Part shown: in pieces, positions 1 through 11,400 of the stretch | Layout: the number at the start of each line of letters is the position of its first letter | How positions within the stretch are numbered: the stretch's first letter is position 1 | Assembly (NCBI GenBank): GCA_039029315.1 | Contig: JBCCGK010000010.1 | Coordinates: forward strand, 1-64,000 | DNA: 64,000 nt | Direction: 5' to 3' | Source: JBCCCJ01 sp039029315 | GTDB taxonomy: Bacteria > Bacteroidota > Bacteroidia > J057 | Position numbers and translations under genes: made by a program | The notes under the pieces: model-generated | Databases searched by the model: none | Seen by the model: only the letters and a program-made list of their open reading frames with translations | What the model was told of the DNA's origin: nothing

Positions 1-41
1 ACTTATTTTTTGTATGCGTCTTTTTTCCTCATCCTACAGCT

Positions 42-78
42 TTTTTTGTTCTCATAGCCCTACTATGAGAACAAAAAA
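42..78. repeat. Perfect 16-bp inverted repeat upstream of the first gene
   Basis: Arms at 42-57 and 63-78 are exact reverse complements around a 5-nt loop (CCCTA). The base of the stem is a T6/A6 run. On both strands the T run comes first and the A run last, so neither strand shows the U-tract after the hairpin that an intrinsic terminator needs. It could be an mRNA hairpin, a processed leader element or an operator for the gene that follows. Confidence 0.6.
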
Positions 79-210
79 GAGCCTTGTTTGAGAAAAAAAT
101 ACATCATAAAAATTCTCAGCACAAATTTCAAAACAGTCTCTGAGGTTATTTCCATATTAGCTGTACGCTTTCCATTCATTCCACATTCACAACTTATTAT
201 CTTCCCCCAA

Positions 211-3200
211 ATGGAATCCTTCGTAGATTTTGTTTCCCGCCTTATCTATGCAACAGATGGAGAGGCAGTCATTACTCCCAATCATCAATCCTGGCTAGAC
301 ACACATCCTGATCCAAGTGGTCTGGAATGGCTCGAACACTATCTGGATCGTCTGCTACCAGCCTACGAAAATTGGCTATCCACCAATCATTTGCCCCCCA
401 TCATTCCCTGGACAGGAGAAGATACTCAACCGTGGGAGGCAGGACAAGAAAACCCCTTAACAGGTGCTCCATTGGCAAATCCTTCTTCTATCAGTAGCCT
501 CGAGCGCCTGGGCACTGAATTCCTTTGGAGATATGATGACATGACAATCGAACTTACAGGCGCAAGAGAACTTCGTTCATTGACCAAAGCGCCATTTAGC
601 TATCGATTCTGGGGATATCTGAAATTTGCAGATCTTATTCGCAAGCAGTATCAGGGAGAAATTGTTGTGCCACCCGCAATCATGTTTGATCGGGATGGGA
701 CCATTTTGTCCCCCATTCCCTTCACCAATGTATTCAACAGCCTGCATGGAAACTGGCATGGCGGCAATAATCCGAGTGGGCCCAACAGTCAACCAACTCC
801 CGGCTATGAGTCTTCCGCCGGACAATCGACAAGTAGTGGAGGGATTGGCATGGGGGCAGGAGAGGAATTTATTAAGTTCCATCATGATCATACAGATCTC
901 TTTTCACGCTGGCTGGCCAGAACCAATCAATTGCCTGTAAAACCGATCAATCTCTACAATGGAGGCAGTGGATGGCCAGCTTCTGGTGCAGGCAATCCCA
1001 GCAGTTGGGTAGAGGCTGCACATGATTTGTGGATTAACAGCAGCAATGGAGATACAGACAATCAGCTCCTGGATATATTGGGGAATGTGGATGCGATAGG
1101 CTCTGCCATGAATTTTTCAACCCCCATGCAAGACAGAGAAGGAGACCCCATCGACCCACCACTGGATTCGACTACCATCCACGGCTCCGGCCATACGCGC
1201 AACTCTGATATTTCAAGTCTTGCTCACAACAACTTTGTCCCCCGATTTCATGCCTGGCATGGGTGGATTGACTCTCAATGGTATTGGCGAAAACCCCGAT
1301 TTGGCTATTTTGATGATGTCTCCAAACAAAGGGTGCGCGTATTTGAACCTGTCCTAACCGGAACAGGAGATTCATGGCCCGGCATGAAAGCTGTAACCAT
1401 TATCAGAGACAGTACGCTGTCGGAAGATACCCTGGCTCCTGACAATGGGCTTGTGAGTCATGATTTTGTTACAGGAAGTGGCACCCTTCGCATGCGATTT
1501 CAGGTACAGGACCCTTATAACCGGAGGCTACAAATGCGATTCCTGGCAGAAGTATTTGATGATAGTAGCTCCGCTGTCACTGAAGTAATTCCCGAGGCAA
1601 GTCATACTTATCATGTAGGGAGTATAGCTAGCGGTGATGATTTTGACCGGGATACAGCATTCACCATAGATTTTGCGTTTGCCAATGCGTTCCAATCAGA
1701 TGATCCCAGCAGGTCCAACCCTGCGGTAGGATTTGTCAACAATCGCATCAGAATCACAGGAACCCTCGAAGTGGCGGATGGCTCAGACCCAGGATTCATT
1801 GAGACAGCATTTTTGGATATCGATCTGATTCAGGAGAAATCTCCTCCGGAAATAGATCTCTATTTTGACCTCAGCACATTTGGGGAGGATCAAGTTGCTG
1901 CCGCGCTGAGTGAATCTACTTCGACTGAAGCCGAATTCACCAATGCCATATACGTTACAGTTCAGGACAGGACCTCTGATGCCAATCCCATTGATTGGGC
2001 TGCACACCCAGATGTTGCGACTGAAGTACGCGGGCTGATTGAGGGATTTGCCCCTGCATCCGGCTTGTTCGAGGATGAAGTACATGCTCCGGATTTGGTC
2101 CTTTGGGATCTTGCGACCGATGCGCCCCTTGTCGGGGTTCGGATTGAGCGACATATGGGACCAACCTTGGAAGATGCCTCTCTCCCAGACAATCTTCCAC
2201 AGCGGTTCACCTATGGCTATTCAGTCATCTTTGAAGAGGAGCATGAAGCCTTTGAAGGCTTGGCATTAGGAGAATCCAGAAGCGTTGAAGTTCGAGCAAC
2301 AGTAGCGGACAGATCAGGAAACCAAGGCAGTACCACTGGAAGTCTGACAATGCTGCGGGCAGCCAATCCATTTATGCGGGATGGCTCTACTTCCTGGCTC
2401 AGCATAGACACTCGTGTGTTCCACATCCTGGAAGGAGATGAACGATTCGGAGAGATGATGAGCACGAGTCGGAATCCCAATGAGTTTATCCAGACTATAC
2501 TGACAAAACTCAATGCAGGAGATGCGGATCTGGGAGACGATACCTTCGATACACTCCCGACCAATCAATCTTCATCTGCTCTTTTGCCATTTGAAACGAT
2601 CACAGACCAAACGACTTCCAGCACGAGAGTAGTCCATAATTTTGCACTGGCAAAAGTCCGGCTACAGGGTGCAGGCGGTGCAGATACTGTTCGGGCATTT
2701 TTTCGACTATTCAGATATTCAGCCACCAATCTGGTGTTTGATCCCAACAGTCATTATCGTACCCATACTGCTGGTGGAGACACAAAGATCGCCCTCTTGG
2801 GATACGAAGGCGAATTTGCAGGGGCAGAGTTGGTATCCATTCCCTTTTTTGCGGAGGAACGCCAGAGCATGGGGGACTCAATGACTCTCCAGACAGATAC
2901 TCCCAATGTACAATCCTTTCCAACGGGAATTAGCTCAGAACAGGTATTGTATTTTGGCGTCTATCTGGATATCAACCAAGCCTCTGTTCGATTTCCCATG
3001 GAGTATCTAGCAGCCCATCCAGATGGTGGCTTTCTGGCGAGTGATCCCACTCAATCATTGCCTACTTTGATGTTGGACCATCACCAATGCATGGTGGTAG
3101 AGATCAATTTTGATCCTGATCCAACTGAGGTCGGTGCCAAACCGTCCAATTCGGACAATCTTGCCCAAAGAAACCTGATGATCCTGAGCACAGACAATCC

Positions 3201-4491
3201 TGGAAGTCTGCTCACGCATACTGTACAACATAGTTTTGAAGTAGATTTGGGAGGAAGAAAACCAAGGAACATTGATCTGGAAAGAGAACAAGAAAGACAT
3301 CTTGTCCCATCTATTCCCAGAAAGTTGTTTTTGGTTTCATCAGGCAAATGGCAACAGAGTGTCAGAGAATTTGCGATTAACCTGGCCATGAATAGCCAAA
3401 GCTCTACCATGATGGAGTGGAGGAAGTTTGTTCCAATGGCCGAGCGACAATTACAAAAAGGGCAACCATTGATTTTCGATAAGAGTCAATGGACCAACCC
3501 CAAAGGTCGAATCGATGAACTGATGATTCTCTGGGGTGATTTGCCATCGGAATCCAAAGCGACCTTATACTTTCCCAGGATCAATTGTGAACAAATCATC
3601 AATTTAAGAAACCTCCGTCATGGTCCCTCCGATGTCCAAATTGTTGACAGTCATACCATCTCTTGCCAAACATCCGGGGTGACATTTCTTCCGCTCCCAC
3701 CGAATCAGGGAACAAAAATTGCCGGATTGATTACCGTAGAACTCCCGGATGGCATCAAAAAGGGACAAGGTTGGACAGTAGATGTGATTCAACTTCGCGG
3801 AGGGGAACAAATAGTTACAGGTGGATTTCAGATGGATATTCAGGTCAAGATCGCCGAACAGATTGTCGCCAATGAAATCAGATTTTTGTCTCACAGTTTT
3901 GACCAGTTGAGTCTGTTACCCACAACCAACAGATGGCATCCTGTGATGAAAAAGCGGGTGGAAATGATGCGTGGACGTGCGGCAGCTCTTGCAGAATCTG
4001 CTGGTATTGATTGGGCAGACCCTACTGTATACGAACATCCTGATGAAGCTGGAAATTTTCTTCCTTTCGAAGGCCCAAAAGTCAGGGTAGTTCTGGAGCA
4101 TATTCAAGTATTGGATGATCTGGATACTTTCTTTAAAGGCAAGGGCGAATTACATTTCGAGACAAAAGTATATTCGACCAACAATGGTGGTCAGCTTCAG
4201 CAATATCGGTTCCCACCAAAAGGTGAGTATAAGATTTCCGACAAAGCCGGAGAAAACATGATTTCGATTGATGCCGTCATTTTTGAAGGCTATGTCACGG
4301 ATGATCTTCAAATCGAACTCATTGGGCATGAGAGTGATCTATTTGATCCCGACGATACTTTGGGAAAATATTCTCGCATCCACTGCGGAGAGATTACTCA
4401 GCTTTATGGCCAATATGGTCCCAATCAGGAAGTGGTCGATCCCGAGGATTTGGGTTCCTGGAGAGTTTGGTACAGAATTGAACGGGCATAA
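211..4491 (+). CDS. Large protein with tyrosinase-like type-3 copper domain (tentative)
   Basis: Encodes 1426 residues from ATG 211. The frame stays open upstream to a TTG at 88, but ATG 211 is preferred because the extra 41 residues have no recognisable feature. There is no signal peptide, TM segment or T9SS tail. Residues about 178-350 hold a histidine pattern like type-3 copper enzymes: H178/H182, a cluster at H224-H227, then HGSGH (H324, H328) and FHAWHGWID (H347, H350) followed by SQW. The 4 and 22 residue spacing of H324-H328-H350 equals that of the CuB ligands in Streptomyces tyrosinase (H190, H194, H216). The CuA side is less canonical. The remaining ~1000 residues look like beta-rich domains of unknown role. 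CDS certain; oxidase function is inference. It stands alone, with a hairpin on each side. Confidence 0.85.
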   Translation: MESFVDFVSRLIYATDGEAVITPNHQSWLDTHPDPSGLEWLEHYLDRLLPAYENWLSTNHLPPIIPWTGEDTQPWEAGQENPLTGAPLANPSSISSLERLGTEFLWRYDDMTIELTGARELRSLTKAPFSYRFWGYLKFADLIRKQYQGEIVVPPAIMFDRDGTILSPIPFTNVFNSLHGNWHGGNNPSGPNSQPTPGYESSAGQSTSSGGIGMGAGEEFIKFHHDHTDLFSRWLARTNQLPVKPINLYNGGSGWPASGAGNPSSWVEAAHDLWINSSNGDTDNQLLDILGNVDAIGSAMNFSTPMQDREGDPIDPPLDSTTIHGSGHTRNSDISSLAHNNFVPRFHAWHGWIDSQWYWRKPRFGYFDDVSKQRVRVFEPVLTGTGDSWPGMKAVTIIRDSTLSEDTLAPDNGLVSHDFVTGSGTLRMRFQVQDPYNRRLQMRFLAEVFDDSSSAVTEVIPEASHTYHVGSIASGDDFDRDTAFTIDFAFANAFQSDDPSRSNPAVGFVNNRIRITGTLEVADGSDPGFIETAFLDIDLIQEKSPPEIDLYFDLSTFGEDQVAAALSESTSTEAEFTNAIYVTVQDRTSDANPIDWAAHPDVATEVRGLIEGFAPASGLFEDEVHAPDLVLWDLATDAPLVGVRIERHMGPTLEDASLPDNLPQRFTYGYSVIFEEEHEAFEGLALGESRSVEVRATVADRSGNQGSTTGSLTMLRAANPFMRDGSTSWLSIDTRVFHILEGDERFGEMMSTSRNPNEFIQTILTKLNAGDADLGDDTFDTLPTNQSSSALLPFETITDQTTSSTRVVHNFALAKVRLQGAGGADTVRAFFRLFRYSATNLVFDPNSHYRTHTAGGDTKIALLGYEGEFAGAELVSIPFFAEERQSMGDSMTLQTDTPNVQSFPTGISSEQVLYFGVYLDINQASVRFPMEYLAAHPDGGFLASDPTQSLPTLMLDHHQCMVVEINFDPDPTEVGAKPSNSDNLAQRNLMILSTDNPGSLLTHTVQHSFEVDLGGRKPRNIDLEREQERHLVPSIPRKLFLVSSGKWQQSVREFAINLAMNSQSSTMMEWRKFVPMAERQLQKGQPLIFDKSQWTNPKGRIDELMILWGDLPSESKATLYFPRINCEQIINLRNLRHGPSDVQIVDSHTISCQTSGVTFLPLPPNQGTKIAGLITVELPDGIKKGQGWTVDVIQLRGGEQIVTGGFQMDIQVKIAEQIVANEIRFLSHSFDQLSLLPTTNRWHPVMKKRVEMMRGRAAALAESAGIDWADPTVYEHPDEAGNFLPFEGPKVRVVLEHIQVLDDLDTFFKGKGELHFETKVYSTNNGGQLQQYRFPPKGEYKISDKAGENMISIDAVIFEGYVTDDLQIELIGHESDLFDPDDTLGKYSRIHCGEITQLYGQYGPNQEVVDPEDLGSWRVWYRIERA

Positions 4492-4526
4492 CACCTATTG
4501 GCCTTGACTCTTTGATGGAAGAAGTC

Positions 4527-4574
4527 AGAAAGGCGCAAGGAGAAACTCTTGAGGGGGTTCCTTTGCGTCTTTCT
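4527..4574 (+). terminator. Hairpin downstream of the tyrosinase-like gene
   Basis: The arm AGAAAGGCGCAAGG pairs with CCTTTGCGTCTTTCT with one wobble and one bulged base, and the intervening bases can extend the stem. It begins 36 bp after the stop of the upstream plus-strand gene and lies before the end of the convergent minus-strand gene. No clear U-tract follows, so its role as a terminator is only probable. Confidence 0.4.
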
Positions 4575-4626
4575 CCTCATTTCCCACCATTGATCTGGCT
4601 TAATGTGGGTTTGTTTTTCTCTTCCA

Positions 4627-5001
4627 TTATGTCAAATCATCCTTGGAGATTGACCTTAGGTTGTTTTCAGAGGCTGAAAGGAGATCTTCAATCGAACTGG
4701 CAATTGTTTCAAACGGTTGTTCTTCAACAAGCAGCTTTCTCCACTTAGGCTTATGCGTTGATCTGACTTCATCGTCCCAGGCGATGTTGATGACATTCCA
4801 TTTACTGGAATCAACTCCAGATCTTCTGAAAATTGGTTGGATAATGATCGCCTTCCTTATTCCATGTTCCATCCAATCAATTCTTCTTTCCTCGAACGTG
4901 CGCAATCCTTCTGGGCAAGCAGGTCTGTCCTTGGTCAGCACTGCTCCAAGTTTTTCAGACAGACGTGTCAGTCTCAGGTCAATAATTTCAAAGTTACTCA
5001 T
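4627..5001 (-). CDS. Hypothetical protein, 124 aa
   Basis: Not recognised. A small soluble protein without signal peptide or TM segment. The N-terminus is MSNFEIIDLRLTRL, the middle has the mixed-charge stretch RTFEERRIDW, and the second half carries WDDEVRSTHKPKWRKLL before an acidic helix. The opposite frame (4643-5014) is also open, but this strand has the more protein-like composition and begins at an ATG facing a divergent gene 82 bp away. The pair of small divergent genes beside giant surface proteins could be accessory or immunity-like, but nothing in the sequence proves it. Confidence 0.55.
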   Translation of the reverse strand: MSNFEIIDLRLTRLSEKLGAVLTKDRPACPEGLRTFEERRIDWMEHGIRKAIIIQPIFRRSGVDSSKWNVINIAWDDEVRSTHKPKWRKLLVEEQPFETIASSIEDLLSASENNLRSISKDDLT

Positions 5002-5083
5002 TGATTGTTCTTGATTTTATTCGCCAGAATCTTCTTTCTTTTCCCACACAAAGTATCGACCTTTGCGCGACCATTAGTGACTT

Positions 5084-5437
5084 ATGACCAGCCTCATTCA
5101 GGAACTACATCTTGAACTCATCAAACAAATCCGTCGTAATCGGATGGATGGGCAACAAATCGTCAAGGATTTACTCGATCATCGATCCCTATGGACATCC
5201 GTGATTTCGGGTCGATTCTACCATCAGGATTTGGTCCATCTCAGAGATTTGGATACCAATGTATGGAATGTTGATTCCCTCGCCATATATAGCTCTCAAC
5301 GCAACAATCGCAAACTGGAAGAAATGGTAGATACCTGGCGGCCTGACAGCATTGACTGGATCGAAGTAGAAGATGCCAGTGACCTTCTCGGCCTATCTGC
5401 CGAGAAGGAACAGCTGCTTTTTATCTGGTGGGACTAG
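5084..5437 (+). CDS. Hypothetical protein, 117 aa
   Basis: Not recognised. A soluble protein that begins MTSLIQELHLELIKQIRRN, an amphipathic helix, and ends in an acidic, Trp-rich tail (LLFIWWD). No export signal is seen. It is divergent from the 124-aa gene across 82 bp, so the two may share a control region. Its stop overlaps by 4 bp (CTAG) the stop of the convergent giant adhesin on the other strand. Composition and start support a real gene; function unknown. Confidence 0.6.
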   Translation: MTSLIQELHLELIKQIRRNRMDGQQIVKDLLDHRSLWTSVISGRFYHQDLVHLRDLDTNVWNVDSLAIYSSQRNNRKLEEMVDTWRPDSIDWIEVEDASDLLGLSAEKEQLLFIWWD

Positions 5438-8400
5438 CGAATCAAGGTGATAGATCCAGCACGTTGGAGTTGTTCCCCTTTAAAGGTAACTGCATTTGCC
5501 TTGAACATATAGGCACCTTCTGGCGCTGGTCGTCCATCTAACATCGTTCCATTCCATTTAAAATCTGGCTGAAAAGACTGAAAAACCTGTTGTCCCCATC
5601 GGTTGAATATCTGAATTTCGAATCTCTCAATGGAGTTCATCACAGCATGATAGCTATCATTGATTCCATCTCCATTGGGTGTGAAAGCATTGGGAAAAAA
5701 GATATTGAAATCTAGTGCCCGAATGAATTGGAAACTGAATTCATTAGGACAACCAATCTCATTGTCCACAGTCAAGCGTACTTCATATTCTCCTGGTAAG
5801 GCAAAGGTATGCATCGGGTCCACTTCCTCAGACATTCCCCCGTCCCCAAAGTCCCACAGATATCGAGTCGCATTCCTGCTCTGATTCTCAAACAAGACAT
5901 CGAATGGGTAGAATCCTTCCTCTTCACTAGGTCGAAATTCTGCTCTCGGCAAATTGCGTTCAACAAATACATCAATATAAAAGGTATCTCCTTCACATCC
6001 GTCTTCACTGAGTGGAATGGCCCAGAAAGTATCTGAATAAGCTGGTGACACCCTGATATTGTCTCTTTCCTGTCCGGTGCTCCATATATGAGACACACCG
6101 CCTTCAACACTGAGTGCAACATCCTGACCGACACAGATTTCATAATAGTCCTCAGCACTGATCACAGGAAGTTGAAATACCGTCACCTCCACCTCATCAC
6201 TATTGACACAGCCATTGTCATCGATTCCAATAACAGTGTAAGATGTCGTAACAGCAGGAGATGACTGAGGATTAGGAATGGAAGGATTGTCCAATCCAGT
6301 GGAGGGTTGCCATTGATAAGCTGTTGCTCCACTTGCTTGCAACTGAACAAAATCTCTTCGACACAAGGCCAAATCCTCCCCGGCATTGACAGTTGGAAGC
6401 TCATTTACTGTCAAGAGAAGATTATCAGTTTCCACACACCCATTGATGTCAGTTACAGTCAGCAAATACTCAGTTGTTTCAGTTGGATTGGCAGTTGGGC
6501 TGGCAATGTTGGGATTGCTCAATCCTACTGCTGGTGTCCAAACAAAAGAGACGCCACCGCTGGCCTGAAGGGCCAATCTGTCTCCGATACAGATAGCAGT
6601 ATCTTCTCCAGCATAGGCTGGAGGCGGCGCATGTACATTCACCCGGACAGAGGCTGTGTCTGTACACCCTGATACGTCACGAATCTCAACTGTATAGGTC
6701 GTGGTCACAATCGGATTGGCAATGGGGTTGTCGATGATAGAGCTTGACAAGTCATTGACAGGGGTCCAAAAATAAGAGATTCCGGTCCCTCCAATGGTGC
6801 TAGCTTGAAGTTGGACATCGTCCTCTGGACATTTGAGTTGATCAGGTCCAGCATTTGCATACATGGTTGTTACTTCCATGCTGTCTATATTCACACAGCC
6901 ATTGGCATCCGTTACCATCACAGTGTACTGAATATTGGAGTCCGGGCTGGCAAAAGGATCTGCGACATCCAGGGCACTCAAATCTTGTGGAGGTCCCCAT
7001 AGGTAATCAATCCCTCCACTCGCCTGAAGTTGTACCCGTTGTTCTCCACACTTGACCAGATCTGGTCCTGCATCAGCAATGGGCAAAGAATTCACCGTAA
7101 TCGTGATATCGTCTATGGCTGTACATCCATTTGTATCTGTTACGGTAACGAAATAGGTAGTACTGACCAGGGGAAACGCAAATGGATCAGCAATTGTTGG
7201 ATTGTTCAAGCCCAGAATTGGCGTCCAGTCATACATCACCCCTCCTGTCGCATTGAGTTGTACAGAATCAAAAATACACAACGGCACATCCGGCCCTGCA
7301 TTGGCGGGCGGCGGAGGAAGGACTTCTACATGCACAACATTTGTATCTGCACAGCCACTGGAATCCGTAACTGTTACCACATAATCTGTACTCAGGATGG
7401 GGAACACCATCGGGTCGGATACATTATCTACAACAACAGAAGAATCTGGTTGCCATGAATAGGCAACCCCCAACCCTCCAATATGACCAGCTCCTAATTG
7501 AATCGTATCACCGAAACAAATTGTGTCTCCCACTCCTGCATCTGCATACATGGTCAGTATGCTGATGGAATCAATGTTCACACAACCGTTAATGTCCGTA
7601 ACGGTTACAGTATAAGTTGCATTAGAATCAGGCACTGCCATTGGATTCGCTATCAAAGGATCACTCAGATCTGTCGCAGGACTCCAGGCATAAATAACCC
7701 CGCCACTTGCCTGCAACTGAATAGAATCCTCCCCGCATTTGGTTAGGTCTTGCCCTGCATCAGCCAGAGGTAGAAGATTCACAGTCAAGACCATTGAATC
7801 AAGCTGCATACAGGAATTCACATCCGTAACTTCAACTACATAAGTGGTGGTCTGCGTTGGGTTCAGCAATGGATCAGGAATAAAGGGAGAATCCATGCTG
7901 TCGGTTACCAGCCATTGGTAGCCTGTTCCACCACTTGCAAAAATTTGGATTGTATCTCCTATACAAATCGCAGTATCTGGTCCGGCATTCGCAGGGGGAA
8001 GTTGATTGACAAATACCGTAACTGTATCTACATCTACACAGCCTGCACTATCTGTTACGGTTACAATATACTCTGTTGTGACCAACGGAAAGGCGATCGG
8101 ATTAGCAATGCTTGCATTGGACAAGGAAGCTGCATTGTCCCACTGGTAAGCCACTCCTCCACTGGCCTGCAGTTGAATACTATCTTCTGCACAAATGGTC
8201 ACATCCGGACCTGCTTGTGGGTTGATTACATCCACTGTTACCGTAGCAGAATCAGCACATCCCCAGACTGCCGTAACCAACGCCTGATAGGTAGTCGTGG
8301 TATCGGGGAACGCCAAAGGGGTTGGAGAAAGCGGGTTATCCAGCGCATAGGTAGGCGTCCAGGCATATTGCACACCGCCAGTTGCAGTCAGACTGATTGT

Positions 8401-11400
8401 ATCACCGGGACATTTGACTGTGTCATTGCTAACAGAAATAATGGGCAATACCCGAACCACCTGATCCAGGGAGTCCAGACTTTCACACCCATTGACATCC
8501 GTTACCAATACATAAAATCTCCAGGTGGAGTCAAGGGTCGTCCCGCTATAGGTCGGGGAGGCTATTGGGTCTGCGAGAGTAGCATCACTGAATATTCCTG
8601 CAGGAAACCACAAATAGTTCACTCCTCCTGTGGCAAACACCTGGGTGCCTCCTCCAGAGCAGACATAGGGATCAGAACCAGCAGTTGTAGTCGTCGGCAA
8701 TGGATTAACGATTACTTGGACTGTGTCCCTGTCCGTACAGCCTGTAATGTCAGTAACCGTTACATAAAAATCAGCAGTGGACAGCGGGAAAGCCAATGGA
8801 GTGGGAGAACTGAGGTTGAGAAGATCTCCTGAAGCATCCCATTGATAGCTAATCCCACCGGATGAAAACAAAGACAGGGTATCGCCAATACAAAGTGGAA
8901 GATCAGGTCCAGCATTCGCGTACATTGCACGTACGAAAACCGAATCAGAGTTGACACATCCATTTGTATCCGTTACTGCTACATAATATTGCGTGGAAGA
9001 ATCAGGATTGGCTATGGGAGTAGCAATCGCCGGATCATTCAGCCCAAGTACAGGTGTCCACTGAAATCCAACACCTCCAATAGCAGCTATTTGCACACCT
9101 ACTTCGCCGCACTTTGCAGTATCATTTCCCGCATCGACAATCGGTAACAGATTGACCAATACGGTCGTGGAATCAACATTGACACATCCATTAACATCCG
9201 TTACAGTTACATAATAGGAAGTAGTATCAAGTGGAAAAACCAGAGGATTTGGAATCAAGGGATTATCTAGTGTTGGATCAGTTGTCCATACATAATTCAC
9301 CCCACCTGTTGCGAGTAATTGCAAGGTATCACCTATACATAAAGGCTGAATAGGTCCAGCATCAGCATTTGGCAATGGATTGACAAGAACCTGCACCTGA
9401 TCTGTATCTGTACACCCAGTCGGAAAAGTAACTATCACAGTATATGTCGTCGTAACCGTCGGGAAGGCAATCGGGTCTGCAACATTGGGATTACTCAGGG
9501 TTGCAGCATTGTCCCAGCTATAAGACAAGCCACCTTGGGCCTCCAATTGGACGGATTGTCCAATACAGATTACTTCGTCGGGGCCCGCATCTGCATGCAG
9601 GGCTGTGACAAGGACGGAATCCACATTTTGACAGCCATTGGTGTCCGTGACTGTTACTGTATACATCGTAGTGGAGTCAGGATTGGCAATTGGCGTCCCA
9701 CTATTGGGATTGTTTAGGCCTAGGGTCGGGGTCCAACTATAGCCGGAGCCGCCTGTAGCAGTTAGTTGAATTCCAGTATTTCCACATTTGATGGTGTCGT
9801 TTCCGGCAAATGGAACAGGTAGTGGGTTTACCTGAATGAAAATTGAGTCCAATTCCACACAGCCATTTCCGTCAGTAACAGTAACCTCATACATGGTACT
9901 GACGGTTGGATTGGCCAAGGGGTTTGGAATGTTCGGATTACTCAATCCCAAAGAAGGTGTCCAGGAATAAGCGGTTCCTCCTGTAGCCAACAGAGGAATA
10001 TCACTCCCGATACATAGTTCAGCATCTACCCCTGCATTGGCAGGAGGGAGTTGGTTTACCGTAATCGTTATTTGGGTGGAGTCAATACAGCCCGTAGCGC
10101 CCGTAACGACCACAGAATAGGTTGTTGTAATAAGGGGAGAAGCAAATGGCATCTGGGACAGGGAATTATTGAGATCTCCAGTTGGATTCCATAGATAACT
10201 CACCCCTCCTGTAGCACTAATTTGTACACTGTCACCAGCACAAATCACTTGATCAGGACCGGGAACTGCATACATGGGGGTAACTGTAACTTGATCCGTG
10301 TTGACACATCCATTTGCATCTATGACAGTAACGGTATAGGTGATTGTATCCAAGGAATTGGCCAATGGATTCGCAATATTCGGATTGCTCAATCCATTCG
10401 TTGGGGACCAGCTATATTGGACACCACCAGTTGCTGTTAATTGAACAGAGGTATTGGGGCATTTTACTTCATCGAGGCCTGCATCAGCATTTGGGAGAGG
10501 ATTGACGGTAATATTGACTGTGTGAGATTGAGGACAACCCACGGAATCCGTAATCGCGACTGAATATCCGATGGAGCCTCCCGGAGTCGCGATTGGGTTG
10601 GCGAGTGTGTTATTGGACAACCCAAAATTAGGGGTCCAGGTATAGGCCGTCCCTCCCACGGCCTGAAGTTGGTAACTGTCTCCCAAGCACATGGTAGTAT
10701 CTGCATTGACACCGGTAAAAGGAAGCGGATTGACAATCACGGTAACCGTGTCATAATCTCTTCTGTTACAAAAGTTGGCATCCTGTGCAGCGATGATAAA
10801 TGTTGCGGTTTTGCCTGCGGAATTACAGCCCGGGGTCCAACAAATCTGGCCATTGAGTGGATTGACGCCATTGGAGGTCAAGCTCGCCAAAGGAGGAGAT
10901 CCTCCCAAGCCCTGAAACGGCCCACTTATAGGCACGATTTCCAGGGTGTCGTCAGGATCTGCATCCGTTACATCAAAATCATAACAAAAAGGCGTAAGCG
11001 CATCCAGGATGACAGTATCATTGCTTCCGCCTCCACTACCAGCTATGGTATGATTGAGGATTGGTCGGGCAAATGTGTCGATGATCACCCAAGTGGTATC
11101 GAACACGATATTATAGCCGGGACAATCAGAGGTGTCTCTTCCTCCAACGATCAGCAAGATTGTATCGCCTTCATTTTCACAAGGAGGTGTCCAACATACG
11201 GTTCCAATCGCAGGGTTGATACCAGCATAATTGAGGGTGGCATATGGTGGAGGTGCAGTATTTCCCACACCAAATGCAGCACTCACTGGGAAGAGAATAA
11301 CTGTATCAGCCGGATCGGGATCAGTGACATCTACTGTATAGCAGAAAGACTCAAGAGGAGACACGCGGATGGTATCTCCGCCAGAAGGCAGTGGCGGGCT

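Noticed and set aside
4643..5014. 123-aa plus-strand ORF
   Set aside because: Same region as the 124-aa minus-strand gene, which has the better composition and start; the choice is not absolute.
7915..8832. 305-aa plus-strand ORF opposite the giant adhesin
   Set aside because: Antisense to a well-supported repeat protein; its own sequence is Cys/Ile/Arg-rich with repeated non-protein-like pattern, an effect of the repeated codons on the other strand. The same holds for 7030-7458 and 10669-11523.
6394..10492. CRISPR-like regularity of repeats
   Set aside because: The repeats are translated and degenerate at DNA level, with ~225-bp unit length; no short identical direct repeats with unique spacers.
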